From positions 20,320,100 to 20,384,099 of the forward strand of contig OZ007506.1 of NCBI GenBank assembly GCA_963931865.1: a stretch of 64,000 nucleotides of DNA. Reading direction: 5' to 3'. Positions 19,421 to 32,800 of the stretch are shown piece after piece (position 1 is the stretch's first letter; each line of letters begins with the position of its first letter). The notes under the pieces were generated by a model that worked only from the letters and a program-made list of their open reading frames with translations, did not search any database and was not told the origin of the DNA. The translations under genes were made by a program, and so were the position numbers. Source of the stretch: Axinella damicornis (Eukaryota > Porifera > Demospongiae > Axinellida > Axinellidae).

Positions 19421-20010
19421 TCTCGCCAGAAATTTGTAGACAAACTTGTCCCTCACTGACACATTCCTACTGCCTTCTCCCTCCTCATTCGGATTCGATT
19501 TGTAGCTGTCCTAGGTTGAACTGTTATACTCGCCTCCTTTGACTTTTGGAGCCTCATGGGAGTCATCTCTTCCATCTTCACATGGTGGTTCTCTTTTCTG
19601 TTTCATTTAGCCTTGGTGTTCTTTGAAGGCCACAACTTAGAAGAGTGTTTAGGTCTACCTTTGCACTTAATATGCGGCTTGAGCTTGACATTTCTCGAAG
19701 CACTGAAAGCTGAAGACGATCCTGTATTGTATGTGTGTGTGTGTGTGCAGGTTGACATGTGTGTGCATGTGCGCATATGTGCGTGTGTGTAATGAGACAT
19801 GTATGATTGCACTGTGAATGTACATATGCACAGAGAATGCATCACTCATGCAAGCATAATTAGTAGGTGTGGCCTCATGTAATAGGCTGGCCACGTAGCT
19901 AGTTACGTTGGAAGAGTTCACAGAGGTAGTGTATTCGACTTCCGTAGATTATTGTCGACACAAACCGAAGAACAAGAAATGGGGCTAGCAAAACACATGG
20001 TGCCTGGGAT
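19421..20010. other. Sequence before the array, with a TG microsatellite
   Basis: An imperfect TG/TGCG-type microsatellite occupies ~19731-19790. ORFs over it (H/T-rich) are repeat translations. Nothing else was recognised up to the sharp array start at 20011. Confidence 0.6.
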
Positions 20011-20522
20011 TTAGCCCTTTAAGACCTAACGTTGCATATCTGCAACGTGAGACTTTCAGCTTCATGATGTCACATCCGGCAATGTCCTTGAGAGATAGGC
20101 TCTGCGCCAGCAGAAAGGGCGGGGCAGGGGGAGGTGGGTGGGTGCACCCGAAGGGTGCAAACAGCATGGCCGCGTTTGGGCTCAGCCTTGAACGGCCCTT
20201 GGTTGGAGCCGGGTAGGCCATGTCTCGGGTTTTAAGCATAAATGGACTTAGAAAGTAGCTGTCTTGCCTTGTAGGCCCTCCATTTCCAGTGTTCATGGTC
20301 AGTTTTTTAGCTACGGCAGGTTGGCCACTTCTCGGGAGGCTTGATTGCAAGTTCGGTAGTTGGTGGGTGTGGTTAAGTCACGTATATGCTTAGTGTAGCT
20401 GAAATTACCTGTGTGAGCAGTTTCGAGCCCAGCAACGCCAGGGAACAGAAATTAGGGTATGTTTAAGTGTTCTATAGACTGAAAATGACCTAGAGAAATA
20501 AATTTAGGCCCTAAAGAGTTAA
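20011..20522. mobile_element. Unit part A: 512-bp MITE-like module (first copy)
   Basis: The start TTAGCCCTTTAAGACCTAA and the reverse complement of the end, TTAACTCTTTAGGGCCTAA, match at 15 of 19 positions. Borders TTAG/TTAA and the CCCTTT start resemble piggyBac-type ends. Internal dyads include GTTGCATATCTGCAAC (~20031) and GTGCACCCGAAGGGTGCA. No transposase is present. Confidence 0.6.
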
Positions 20523-20858
20523 TGAGACGAGAGAAAGAACCGAAATGTGGGAAGAAAGTTCAGAGATAAGCAAGCTATAGCTGAACTGAGCACTGAACCT
20601 CTGTCCAACCATACCCTGACTGTGACTGCGACAAGGGACGTAATCTGTCTTATTTTGTGGATCATGAATATCATTAACAGCCTATTCACTATTATTCTGT
20701 GTGTTGGAGAGTGTGCCTGTGCTGTTGGTACCCTGTGAAGCCCCAACTGTGGCTAACCTTGGTTGCAAGCCTGTACTTGACACAGTCTGATACAAATAGC
20801 CCTGGGGTCCCCATGAATATCATTAAATAGCTCCATTTTTAGGTGAGCTGCTTTCCCA
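20523..20858. repeat. Unit part B: 336-bp spacer (first copy)
   Basis: This is the sequence between successive A modules. It contains ATGAATATCATTAA twice, about 150 bp apart, and no credible ORF. It occurs in the window only between A copies, as expected for a spacer captured by the amplification. Confidence 0.8.
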
Positions 20859-23800
20859 TTAGCCCTTTAAGACCTAACGTTGCATATCTGCAACGTGAGA
20901 CTTTCAGCTTCATGATGTCACATCCGGCAATGTCCTTGAGAGATAGGCTCTGCGCCAGCAGAAAGGGCGGGGCAGGGGGAGGTGGGTGGGTGCACCCGAA
21001 GGGTGCAAACAGCATGGCCGCGTTTGGGCTCAGCCTTGAACGGCCCTTGGTTGGAGCCGGGTAGGCCATGTCTCGGGTTTTAAGCATAAATGGACTTAGA
21101 AAGTAGCTGTCTTGCCTTGTAGGCCCTCCATTTCCAGTGTTCATGGTCAGTTTTTTAGCTACGGCAGGTTGGCCACTTCTCGGGAGGCTTGATTGCAAGT
21201 TCGGTAGTTGGTGGGTGTGGTTAAGTCACGTATATGCTTAGTGTAGCTGAAATTACCTGTGTGAGCAGTTTCGAGCCCAGCAACGCCAGGGAACAGAAAT
21301 TAGGGTATGTTTAAGTGTTCTATAGACTGAAAATGACCTAGAGAAATAAATTTAGGCCCTAAAGAGTTAATGAGACGAGAGAAAGAACCGAAATGTGGGA
21401 AGAAAGTTCAGAGATAAGCAAGCTATAGCTGAACTGAGCACTGAACCTCTGTCCAACCATACCCTGACTGTGACTGCGACAAGGGACGTAATCTGTCTTA
21501 TTTTGTGGATCATGAATATCATTAACAGCCTATTCACTATTATTCTGTGTGTTGGAGAGTGTGCCTGTGCTGTTGGTACCCTGTGAAGCCCCAACTGTGG
21601 CTAACCTTGGTTGCAAGCCTGTACTTGACACAGTCTGATACAAATAGCCCTGGGGTCCCCATGAATATCATTAAATAGCTCCATTTTTAGGTGAGCTGCT
21701 TTCCCATTAGCCCTTTAAGACCTAACGTTGCATATCTGCAACGTGAGACTTTCAGCTTCATGATGTCACATCCGGCAATGTCCTTGAGAGATAGGCTCTG
21801 CGCCAGCAGAAAGGGCGGGGCAGGGGGAGGTGGGTGGGTGCACCCGAAGGGTGCAAACAGCATGGCCGCGTTTGGGCTCAGCCTTGAACGGCCCTTGGTT
21901 GGAGCCGGGTAGGCCATGTCTCGGGTTTTAAGCATAAATGGACTTAGAAAGTAGCTGTCTTGCCTTGTAGGCCCTCCATTTCCAGTGTTCATGGTCAGTT
22001 TTTTAGCTACGGCAGGTTGGCCACTTCTCGGGAGGCTTGATTGCAAGTTCGGTAGTTGGTGGGTGTGGTTAAGTCACGTATATGCTTAGTGTAGCTGAAA
22101 TTACCTGTGTGAGCAGTTTCGAGCCCAGCAACGCCAGGGAACAGAAATTAGGGTATGTTTAAGTGTTCTATAGACTGAAAATGACCTAGAGAAATAAATT
22201 TAGGCCCTAAAGAGTTAATGAGACGAGAGAAAGAACCGAAATGTGGGAAGAAAGTTCAGAGATAAGCAAGCTATAGCTGAACTGAGCACTGAACCTCTGT
22301 CCAACCATACCCTGACTGTGACTGCGACAAGGGACGTAATCTGTCTTATTTTGTGGATCATGAATATCATTAACAGCCTATTCACTATTATTCTGTGTGT
22401 TGGAGAGTGTGCCTGTGCTGTTGGTACCCTGTGAAGCCCCAACTGTGGCTAACCTTGGTTGCAAGCCTGTACTTGACACAGTCTGATACAAATAGCCCTG
22501 GGGTCCCCATGAATATCATTAAATAGCTCCATTTTTAGGTGAGCTGCTTTCCCATTAGCCCTTTAAGACCTAACGTTGCATATCTGCAACGTGAGACTTT
22601 CAGCTTCATGATGTCACATCCGGCAATGTCCTTGAGAGATAGGCTCTGCGCCAGCAGAAAGGGCGGGGCAGGGGGAGGTGGGTGGGTGCACCCGAAGGGT
22701 GCAAACAGCATGGCCGCGTTTGGGCTCAGCCTTGAACGGCCCTTGGTTGGAGCCGGGTAGGCCATGTCTCGGGTTTTAAGCATAAATGGACTTAGAAAGT
22801 AGCTGTCTTGCCTTGTAGGCCCTCCATTTCCAGTGTTCATGGTCAGTTTTTTAGCTACGGCAGGTTGGCCACTTCTCGGGAGGCTTGATTGCAAGTTCGG
22901 TAGTTGGTGGGTGTGGTTAAGTCACGTATATGCTTAGTGTAGCTGAAATTACCTGTGTGAGCAGTTTCGAGCCCAGCAACGCCAGGGAACAGAAATTAGG
23001 GTATGTTTAAGTGTTCTATAGACTGAAAATGACCTAGAGAAATAAATTTAGGCCCTAAAGAGTTAATGAGACGAGAGAAAGAACCGAAATGTGGGAAGAA
23101 AGTTCAGAGATAAGCAAGCTATAGCTGAACTGAGCACTGAACCTCTGTCCAACCATACCCTGACTGTGACTGCGACAAGGGACGTAATCTGTCTTATTTT
23201 GTGGATCATGAATATCATTAACAGCCTATTCACTATTATTCTGTGTGTTGGAGAGTGTGCCTGTGCTGTTGGTACCCTGTGAAGCCCCAACTGTGGCTAA
23301 CCTTGGTTGCAAGCCTGTACTTGACACAGTCTGATACAAATAGCCCTGGGGTCCCCATGAATATCATTAAATAGCTCCATTTTTAGGTGAGCTGCTTTCC
23401 CATTAGCCCTTTAAGACCTAACGTTGCATATCTGCAACGTGAGACTTTCAGCTTCATGATGTCACATCCGGCAATGTCCTTGAGAGATAGGCTCTGCGCC
23501 AGCAGAAAGGGCGGGGCAGGGGGAGGTGGGTGGGTGCACCCGAAGGGTGCAAACAGCATGGCCGCGTTTGGGCTCAGCCTTGAACGGCCCTTGGTTGGAG
23601 CCGGGTAGGCCATGTCTCGGGTTTTAAGCATAAATGGACTTAGAAAGTAGCTGTCTTGCCTTGTAGGCCCTCCATTTCCAGTGTTCATGGTCAGTTTTTT
23701 AGCTACGGCAGGTTGGCCACTTCTCGGGAGGCTTGATTGCAAGTTCGGTAGTTGGTGGGTGTGGTTAAGTCACGTATATGCTTAGTGTAGCTGAAATTAC

Positions 23801-26800
23801 CTGTGTGAGCAGTTTCGAGCCCAGCAACGCCAGGGAACAGAAATTAGGGTATGTTTAAGTGTTCTATAGACTGAAAATGACCTAGAGAAATAAATTTAGG
23901 CCCTAAAGAGTTAATGAGACGAGAGAAAGAACCGAAATGTGGGAAGAAAGTTCAGAGATAAGCAAGCTATAGCTGAACTGAGCACTGAACCTCTGTCCAA
24001 CCATACCCTGACTGTGACTGCGACAAGGGACGTAATCTGTCTTATTTTGTGGATCATGAATATCATTAACAGCCTATTCACTATTATTCTGTGTGTTGGA
24101 GAGTGTGCCTGTGCTGTTGGTACCCTGTGAAGCCCCAACTGTGGCTAACCTTGGTTGCAAGCCTGTACTTGACACAGTCTGATACAAATAGCCCTGGGGT
24201 CCCCATGAATATCATTAAATAGCTCCATTTTTAGGTGAGCTGCTTTCCCATTAGCCCTTTAAGACCTAACGTTGCATATCTGCAACGTGAGACTTTCAGC
24301 TTCATGATGTCACATCCGGCAATGTCCTTGAGAGATAGGCTCTGCGCCAGCAGAAAGGGCGGGGCAGGGGGAGGTGGGTGGGTGCACCCGAAGGGTGCAA
24401 ACAGCATGGCCGCGTTTGGGCTCAGCCTTGAACGGCCCTTGGTTGGAGCCGGGTAGGCCATGTCTCGGGTTTTAAGCATAAATGGACTTAGAAAGTAGCT
24501 GTCTTGCCTTGTAGGCCCTCCATTTCCAGTGTTCATGGTCAGTTTTTTAGCTACGGCAGGTTGGCCACTTCTCGGGAGGCTTGATTGCAAGTTCGGTAGT
24601 TGGTGGGTGTGGTTAAGTCACGTATATGCTTAGTGTAGCTGAAATTACCTGTGTGAGCAGTTTCGAGCCCAGCAACGCCAGGGAACAGAAATTAGGGTAT
24701 GTTTAAGTGTTCTATAGACTGAAAATGACCTAGAGAAATAAATTTAGGCCCTAAAGAGTTAATGAGACGAGAGAAAGAACCGAAATGTGGGAAGAAAGTT
24801 CAGAGATAAGCAAGCTATAGCTGAACTGAGCACTGAACCTCTGTCCAACCATACCCTGACTGTGACTGCGACAAGGGACGTAATCTGTCTTATTTTGTGG
24901 ATCATGAATATCATTAACAGCCTATTCACTATTATTCTGTGTGTTGGAGAGTGTGCCTGTGCTGTTGGTACCCTGTGAAGCCCCAACTGTGGCTAACCTT
25001 GGTTGCAAGCCTGTACTTGACACAGTCTGATACAAATAGCCCTGGGGTCCCCATGAATATCATTAAATAGCTCCATTTTTAGGTGAGCTGCTTTCCCATT
25101 AGCCCTTTAAGACCTAACGTTGCATATCTGCAACGTGAGACTTTCAGCTTCATGATGTCACATCCGGCAATGTCCTTGAGAGATAGGCTCTGCGCCAGCA
25201 GAAAGGGCGGGGCAGGGGGAGGTGGGTGGGTGCACCCGAAGGGTGCAAACAGCATGGCCGCGTTTGGGCTCAGCCTTGAACGGCCCTTGGTTGGAGCCGG
25301 GTAGGCCATGTCTCGGGTTTTAAGCATAAATGGACTTAGAAAGTAGCTGTCTTGCCTTGTAGGCCCTCCATTTCCAGTGTTCATGGTCAGTTTTTTAGCT
25401 ACGGCAGGTTGGCCACTTCTCGGGAGGCTTGATTGCAAGTTCGGTAGTTGGTGGGTGTGGTTAAGTCACGTATATGCTTAGTGTAGCTGAAATTACCTGT
25501 GTGAGCAGTTTCGAGCCCAGCAACGCCAGGGAACAGAAATTAGGGTATGTTTAAGTGTTCTATAGACTGAAAATGACCTAGAGAAATAAATTTAGGCCCT
25601 AAAGAGTTAATGAGACGAGAGAAAGAACCGAAATGTGGGAAGAAAGTTCAGAGATAAGCAAGCTATAGCTGAACTGAGCACTGAACCTCTGTCCAACCAT
25701 ACCCTGACTGTGACTGCGACAAGGGACGTAATCTGTCTTATTTTGTGGATCATGAATATCATTAACAGCCTATTCACTATTATTCTGTGTGTTGGAGAGT
25801 GTGCCTGTGCTGTTGGTACCCTGTGAAGCCCCAACTGTGGCTAACCTTGGTTGCAAGCCTGTACTTGACACAGTCTGATACAAATAGCCCTGGGGTCCCC
25901 ATGAATATCATTAAATAGCTCCATTTTTAGGTGAGCTGCTTTCCCATTAGCCCTTTAAGACCTAACGTTGCATATCTGCAACGTGAGACTTTCAGCTTCA
26001 TGATGTCACATCCGGCAATGTCCTTGAGAGATAGGCTCTGCGCCAGCAGAAAGGGCGGGGCAGGGGGAGGTGGGTGGGTGCACCCGAAGGGTGCAAACAG
26101 CATGGCCGCGTTTGGGCTCAGCCTTGAACGGCCCTTGGTTGGAGCCGGGTAGGCCATGTCTCGGGTTTTAAGCATAAATGGACTTAGAAAGTAGCTGTCT
26201 TGCCTTGTAGGCCCTCCATTTCCAGTGTTCATGGTCAGTTTTTTAGCTACGGCAGGTTGGCCACTTCTCGGGAGGCTTGATTGCAAGTTCGGTAGTTGGT
26301 GGGTGTGGTTAAGTCACGTATATGCTTAGTGTAGCTGAAATTACCTGTGTGAGCAGTTTCGAGCCCAGCAACGCCAGGGAACAGAAATTAGGGTATGTTT
26401 AAGTGTTCTATAGACTGAAAATGACCTAGAGAAATAAATTTAGGCCCTAAAGAGTTAATGAGACGAGAGAAAGAACCGAAATGTGGGAAGAAAGTTCAGA
26501 GATAAGCAAGCTATAGCTGAACTGAGCACTGAACCTCTGTCCAACCATACCCTGACTGTGACTGCGACAAGGGACGTAATCTGTCTTATTTTGTGGATCA
26601 TGAATATCATTAACAGCCTATTCACTATTATTCTGTGTGTTGGAGAGTGTGCCTGTGCTGTTGGTACCCTGTGAAGCCCCAACTGTGGCTAACCTTGGTT
26701 GCAAGCCTGTACTTGACACAGTCTGATACAAATAGCCCTGGGGTCCCCATGAATATCATTAAATAGCTCCATTTTTAGGTGAGCTGCTTTCCCATTAGCC

Positions 26801-29800
26801 CTTTAAGACCTAACGTTGCATATCTGCAACGTGAGACTTTCAGCTTCATGATGTCACATCCGGCAATGTCCTTGAGAGATAGGCTCTGCGCCAGCAGAAA
26901 GGGCGGGGCAGGGGGAGGTGGGTGGGTGCACCCGAAGGGTGCAAACAGCATGGCCGCGTTTGGGCTCAGCCTTGAACGGCCCTTGGTTGGAGCCGGGTAG
27001 GCCATGTCTCGGGTTTTAAGCATAAATGGACTTAGAAAGTAGCTGTCTTGCCTTGTAGGCCCTCCATTTCCAGTGTTCATGGTCAGTTTTTTAGCTACGG
27101 CAGGTTGGCCACTTCTCGGGAGGCTTGATTGCAAGTTCGGTAGTTGGTGGGTGTGGTTAAGTCACGTATATGCTTAGTGTAGCTGAAATTACCTGTGTGA
27201 GCAGTTTCGAGCCCAGCAACGCCAGGGAACAGAAATTAGGGTATGTTTAAGTGTTCTATAGACTGAAAATGACCTAGAGAAATAAATTTAGGCCCTAAAG
27301 AGTTAATGAGACGAGAGAAAGAACCGAAATGTGGGAAGAAAGTTCAGAGATAAGCAAGCTATAGCTGAACTGAGCACTGAACCTCTGTCCAACCATACCC
27401 TGACTGTGACTGCGACAAGGGACGTAATCTGTCTTATTTTGTGGATCATGAATATCATTAACAGCCTATTCACTATTATTCTGTGTGTTGGAGAGTGTGC
27501 CTGTGCTGTTGGTACCCTGTGAAGCCCCAACTGTGGCTAACCTTGGTTGCAAGCCTGTACTTGACACAGTCTGATACAAATAGCCCTGGGGTCCCCATGA
27601 ATATCATTAAATAGCTCCATTTTTAGGTGAGCTGCTTTCCCATTAGCCCTTTAAGACCTAACGTTGCATATCTGCAACGTGAGACTTTCAGCTTCATGAT
27701 GTCACATCCGGCAATGTCCTTGAGAGATAGGCTCTGCGCCAGCAGAAAGGGCGGGGCAGGGGGAGGTGGGTGGGTGCACCCGAAGGGTGCAAACAGCATG
27801 GCCGCGTTTGGGCTCAGCCTTGAACGGCCCTTGGTTGGAGCCGGGTAGGCCATGTCTCGGGTTTTAAGCATAAATGGACTTAGAAAGTAGCTGTCTTGCC
27901 TTGTAGGCCCTCCATTTCCAGTGTTCATGGTCAGTTTTTTAGCTACGGCAGGTTGGCCACTTCTCGGGAGGCTTGATTGCAAGTTCGGTAGTTGGTGGGT
28001 GTGGTTAAGTCACGTATATGCTTAGTGTAGCTGAAATTACCTGTGTGAGCAGTTTCGAGCCCAGCAACGCCAGGGAACAGAAATTAGGGTATGTTTAAGT
28101 GTTCTATAGACTGAAAATGACCTAGAGAAATAAATTTAGGCCCTAAAGAGTTAATGAGACGAGAGAAAGAACCGAAATGTGGGAAGAAAGTTCAGAGATA
28201 AGCAAGCTATAGCTGAACTGAGCACTGAACCTCTGTCCAACCATACCCTGACTGTGACTGCGACAAGGGACGTAATCTGTCTTATTTTGTGGATCATGAA
28301 TATCATTAACAGCCTATTCACTATTATTCTGTGTGTTGGAGAGTGTGCCTGTGCTGTTGGTACCCTGTGAAGCCCCAACTGTGGCTAACCTTGGTTGCAA
28401 GCCTGTACTTGACACAGTCTGATACAAATAGCCCTGGGGTCCCCATGAATATCATTAAATAGCTCCATTTTTAGGTGAGCTGCTTTCCCATTAGCCCTTT
28501 AAGACCTAACGTTGCATATCTGCAACGTGAGACTTTCAGCTTCATGATGTCACATCCGGCAATGTCCTTGAGAGATAGGCTCTGCGCCAGCAGAAAGGGC
28601 GGGGCAGGGGGAGGTGGGTGGGTGCACCCGAAGGGTGCAAACAGCATGGCCGCGTTTGGGCTCAGCCTTGAACGGCCCTTGGTTGGAGCCGGGTAGGCCA
28701 TGTCTCGGGTTTTAAGCATAAATGGACTTAGAAAGTAGCTGTCTTGCCTTGTAGGCCCTCCATTTCCAGTGTTCATGGTCAGTTTTTTAGCTACGGCAGG
28801 TTGGCCACTTCTCGGGAGGCTTGATTGCAAGTTCGGTAGTTGGTGGGTGTGGTTAAGTCACGTATATGCTTAGTGTAGCTGAAATTACCTGTGTGAGCAG
28901 TTTCGAGCCCAGCAACGCCAGGGAACAGAAATTAGGGTATGTTTAAGTGTTCTATAGACTGAAAATGACCTAGAGAAATAAATTTAGGCCCTAAAGAGTT
29001 AATGAGACGAGAGAAAGAACCGAAATGTGGGAAGAAAGTTCAGAGATAAGCAAGCTATAGCTGAACTGAGCACTGAACCTCTGTCCAACCATACCCTGAC
29101 TGTGACTGCGACAAGGGACGTAATCTGTCTTATTTTGTGGATCATGAATATCATTAACAGCCTATTCACTATTATTCTGTGTGTTGGAGAGTGTGCCTGT
29201 GCTGTTGGTACCCTGTGAAGCCCCAACTGTGGCTAACCTTGGTTGCAAGCCTGTACTTGACACAGTCTGATACAAATAGCCCTGGGGTCCCCATGAATAT
29301 CATTAAATAGCTCCATTTTTAGGTGAGCTGCTTTCCCATTAGCCCTTTAAGACCTAACGTTGCATATCTGCAACGTGAGACTTTCAGCTTCATGATGTCA
29401 CATCCGGCAATGTCCTTGAGAGATAGGCTCTGCGCCAGCAGAAAGGGCGGGGCAGGGGGAGGTGGGTGGGTGCACCCGAAGGGTGCAAACAGCATGGCCG
29501 CGTTTGGGCTCAGCCTTGAACGGCCCTTGGTTGGAGCCGGGTAGGCCATGTCTCGGGTTTTAAGCATAAATGGACTTAGAAAGTAGCTGTCTTGCCTTGT
29601 AGGCCCTCCATTTCCAGTGTTCATGGTCAGTTTTTTAGCTACGGCAGGTTGGCCACTTCTCGGGAGGCTTGATTGCAAGTTCGGTAGTTGGTGGGTGTGG
29701 TTAAGTCACGTATATGCTTAGTGTAGCTGAAATTACCTGTGTGAGCAGTTTCGAGCCCAGCAACGCCAGGGAACAGAAATTAGGGTATGTTTAAGTGTTC

Positions 29801-32800
29801 TATAGACTGAAAATGACCTAGAGAAATAAATTTAGGCCCTAAAGAGTTAATGAGACGAGAGAAAGAACCGAAATGTGGGAAGAAAGTTCAGAGATAAGCA
29901 AGCTATAGCTGAACTGAGCACTGAACCTCTGTCCAACCATACCCTGACTGTGACTGCGACAAGGGACGTAATCTGTCTTATTTTGTGGATCATGAATATC
30001 ATTAACAGCCTATTCACTATTATTCTGTGTGTTGGAGAGTGTGCCTGTGCTGTTGGTACCCTGTGAAGCCCCAACTGTGGCTAACCTTGGTTGCAAGCCT
30101 GTACTTGACACAGTCTGATACAAATAGCCCTGGGGTCCCCATGAATATCATTAAATAGCTCCATTTTTAGGTGAGCTGCTTTCCCATTAGCCCTTTAAGA
30201 CCTAACGTTGCATATCTGCAACGTGAGACTTTCAGCTTCATGATGTCACATCCGGCAATGTCCTTGAGAGATAGGCTCTGCGCCAGCAGAAAGGGCGGGG
30301 CAGGGGGAGGTGGGTGGGTGCACCCGAAGGGTGCAAACAGCATGGCCGCGTTTGGGCTCAGCCTTGAACGGCCCTTGGTTGGAGCCGGGTAGGCCATGTC
30401 TCGGGTTTTAAGCATAAATGGACTTAGAAAGTAGCTGTCTTGCCTTGTAGGCCCTCCATTTCCAGTGTTCATGGTCAGTTTTTTAGCTACGGCAGGTTGG
30501 CCACTTCTCGGGAGGCTTGATTGCAAGTTCGGTAGTTGGTGGGTGTGGTTAAGTCACGTATATGCTTAGTGTAGCTGAAATTACCTGTGTGAGCAGTTTC
30601 GAGCCCAGCAACGCCAGGGAACAGAAATTAGGGTATGTTTAAGTGTTCTATAGACTGAAAATGACCTAGAGAAATAAATTTAGGCCCTAAAGAGTTAATG
30701 AGACGAGAGAAAGAACCGAAATGTGGGAAGAAAGTTCAGAGATAAGCAAGCTATAGCTGAACTGAGCACTGAACCTCTGTCCAACCATACCCTGACTGTG
30801 ACTGCGACAAGGGACGTAATCTGTCTTATTTTGTGGATCATGAATATCATTAACAGCCTATTCACTATTATTCTGTGTGTTGGAGAGTGTGCCTGTGCTG
30901 TTGGTACCCTGTGAAGCCCCAACTGTGGCTAACCTTGGTTGCAAGCCTGTACTTGACACAGTCTGATACAAATAGCCCTGGGGTCCCCATGAATATCATT
31001 AAATAGCTCCATTTTTAGGTGAGCTGCTTTCCCATTAGCCCTTTAAGACCTAACGTTGCATATCTGCAACGTGAGACTTTCAGCTTCATGATGTCACATC
31101 CGGCAATGTCCTTGAGAGATAGGCTCTGCGCCAGCAGAAAGGGCGGGGCAGGGGGAGGTGGGTGGGTGCACCCGAAGGGTGCAAACAGCATGGCCGCGTT
31201 TGGGCTCAGCCTTGAACGGCCCTTGGTTGGAGCCGGGTAGGCCATGTCTCGGGTTTTAAGCATAAATGGACTTAGAAAGTAGCTGTCTTGCCTTGTAGGC
31301 CCTCCATTTCCAGTGTTCATGGTCAGTTTTTTAGCTACGGCAGGTTGGCCACTTCTCGGGAGGCTTGATTGCAAGTTCGGTAGTTGGTGGGTGTGGTTAA
31401 GTCACGTATATGCTTAGTGTAGCTGAAATTACCTGTGTGAGCAGTTTCGAGCCCAGCAACGCCAGGGAACAGAAATTAGGGTATGTTTAAGTGTTCTATA
31501 GACTGAAAATGACCTAGAGAAATAAATTTAGGCCCTAAAGAGTTAATGAGACGAGAGAAAGAACCGAAATGTGGGAAGAAAGTTCAGAGATAAGCAAGCT
31601 ATAGCTGAACTGAGCACTGAACCTCTGTCCAACCATACCCTGACTGTGACTGCGACAAGGGACGTAATCTGTCTTATTTTGTGGATCATGAATATCATTA
31701 ACAGCCTATTCACTATTATTCTGTGTGTTGGAGAGTGTGCCTGTGCTGTTGGTACCCTGTGAAGCCCCAACTGTGGCTAACCTTGGTTGCAAGCCTGTAC
31801 TTGACACAGTCTGATACAAATAGCCCTGGGGTCCCCATGAATATCATTAAATAGCTCCATTTTTAGGTGAGCTGCTTTCCCATTAGCCCTTTAAGACCTA
31901 ACGTTGCATATCTGCAACGTGAGACTTTCAGCTTCATGATGTCACATCCGGCAATGTCCTTGAGAGATAGGCTCTGCGCCAGCAGAAAGGGCGGGGCAGG
32001 GGGAGGTGGGTGGGTGCACCCGAAGGGTGCAAACAGCATGGCCGCGTTTGGGCTCAGCCTTGAACGGCCCTTGGTTGGAGCCGGGTAGGCCATGTCTCGG
32101 GTTTTAAGCATAAATGGACTTAGAAAGTAGCTGTCTTGCCTTGTAGGCCCTCCATTTCCAGTGTTCATGGTCAGTTTTTTAGCTACGGCAGGTTGGCCAC
32201 TTCTCGGGAGGCTTGATTGCAAGTTCGGTAGTTGGTGGGTGTGGTTAAGTCACGTATATGCTTAGTGTAGCTGAAATTACCTGTGTGAGCAGTTTCGAGC
32301 CCAGCAACGCCAGGGAACAGAAATTAGGGTATGTTTAAGTGTTCTATAGACTGAAAATGACCTAGAGAAATAAATTTAGGCCCTAAAGAGTTAATGAGAC
32401 GAGAGAAAGAACCGAAATGTGGGAAGAAAGTTCAGAGATAAGCAAGCTATAGCTGAACTGAGCACTGAACCTCTGTCCAACCATACCCTGACTGTGACTG
32501 CGACAAGGGACGTAATCTGTCTTATTTTGTGGATCATGAATATCATTAACAGCCTATTCACTATTATTCTGTGTGTTGGAGAGTGTGCCTGTGCTGTTGG
32601 TACCCTGTGAAGCCCCAACTGTGGCTAACCTTGGTTGCAAGCCTGTACTTGACACAGTCTGATACAAATAGCCCTGGGGTCCCCATGAATATCATTAAAT
32701 AGCTCCATTTTTAGGTGAGCTGCTTTCCCATTAGCCCTTTAAGACCTAACGTTGCATATCTGCAACGTGAGACTTTCAGCTTCATGATGTCACATCCGGC

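Noticed and set aside
20350..20470. Possible Pol III A/B boxes in module A (TGGTTAAGTCACG and GTTTCGAGCCC), suggesting a tRNA-derived SINE
   Set aside because: The matches are partial, no cloverleaf can be drawn and there is no 3' tail. Module A's inverted ends fit a DNA transposon better.
20839..21198. 119-residue minus-strand ORF repeated in every array unit (also 73-, 75- and 63-residue ORFs)
   Set aside because: The frames overlap each other on both strands, the longest begin at non-ATG codons, they cross the A/B junction and show no domain. They are open simply because the unit is repeated unchanged.
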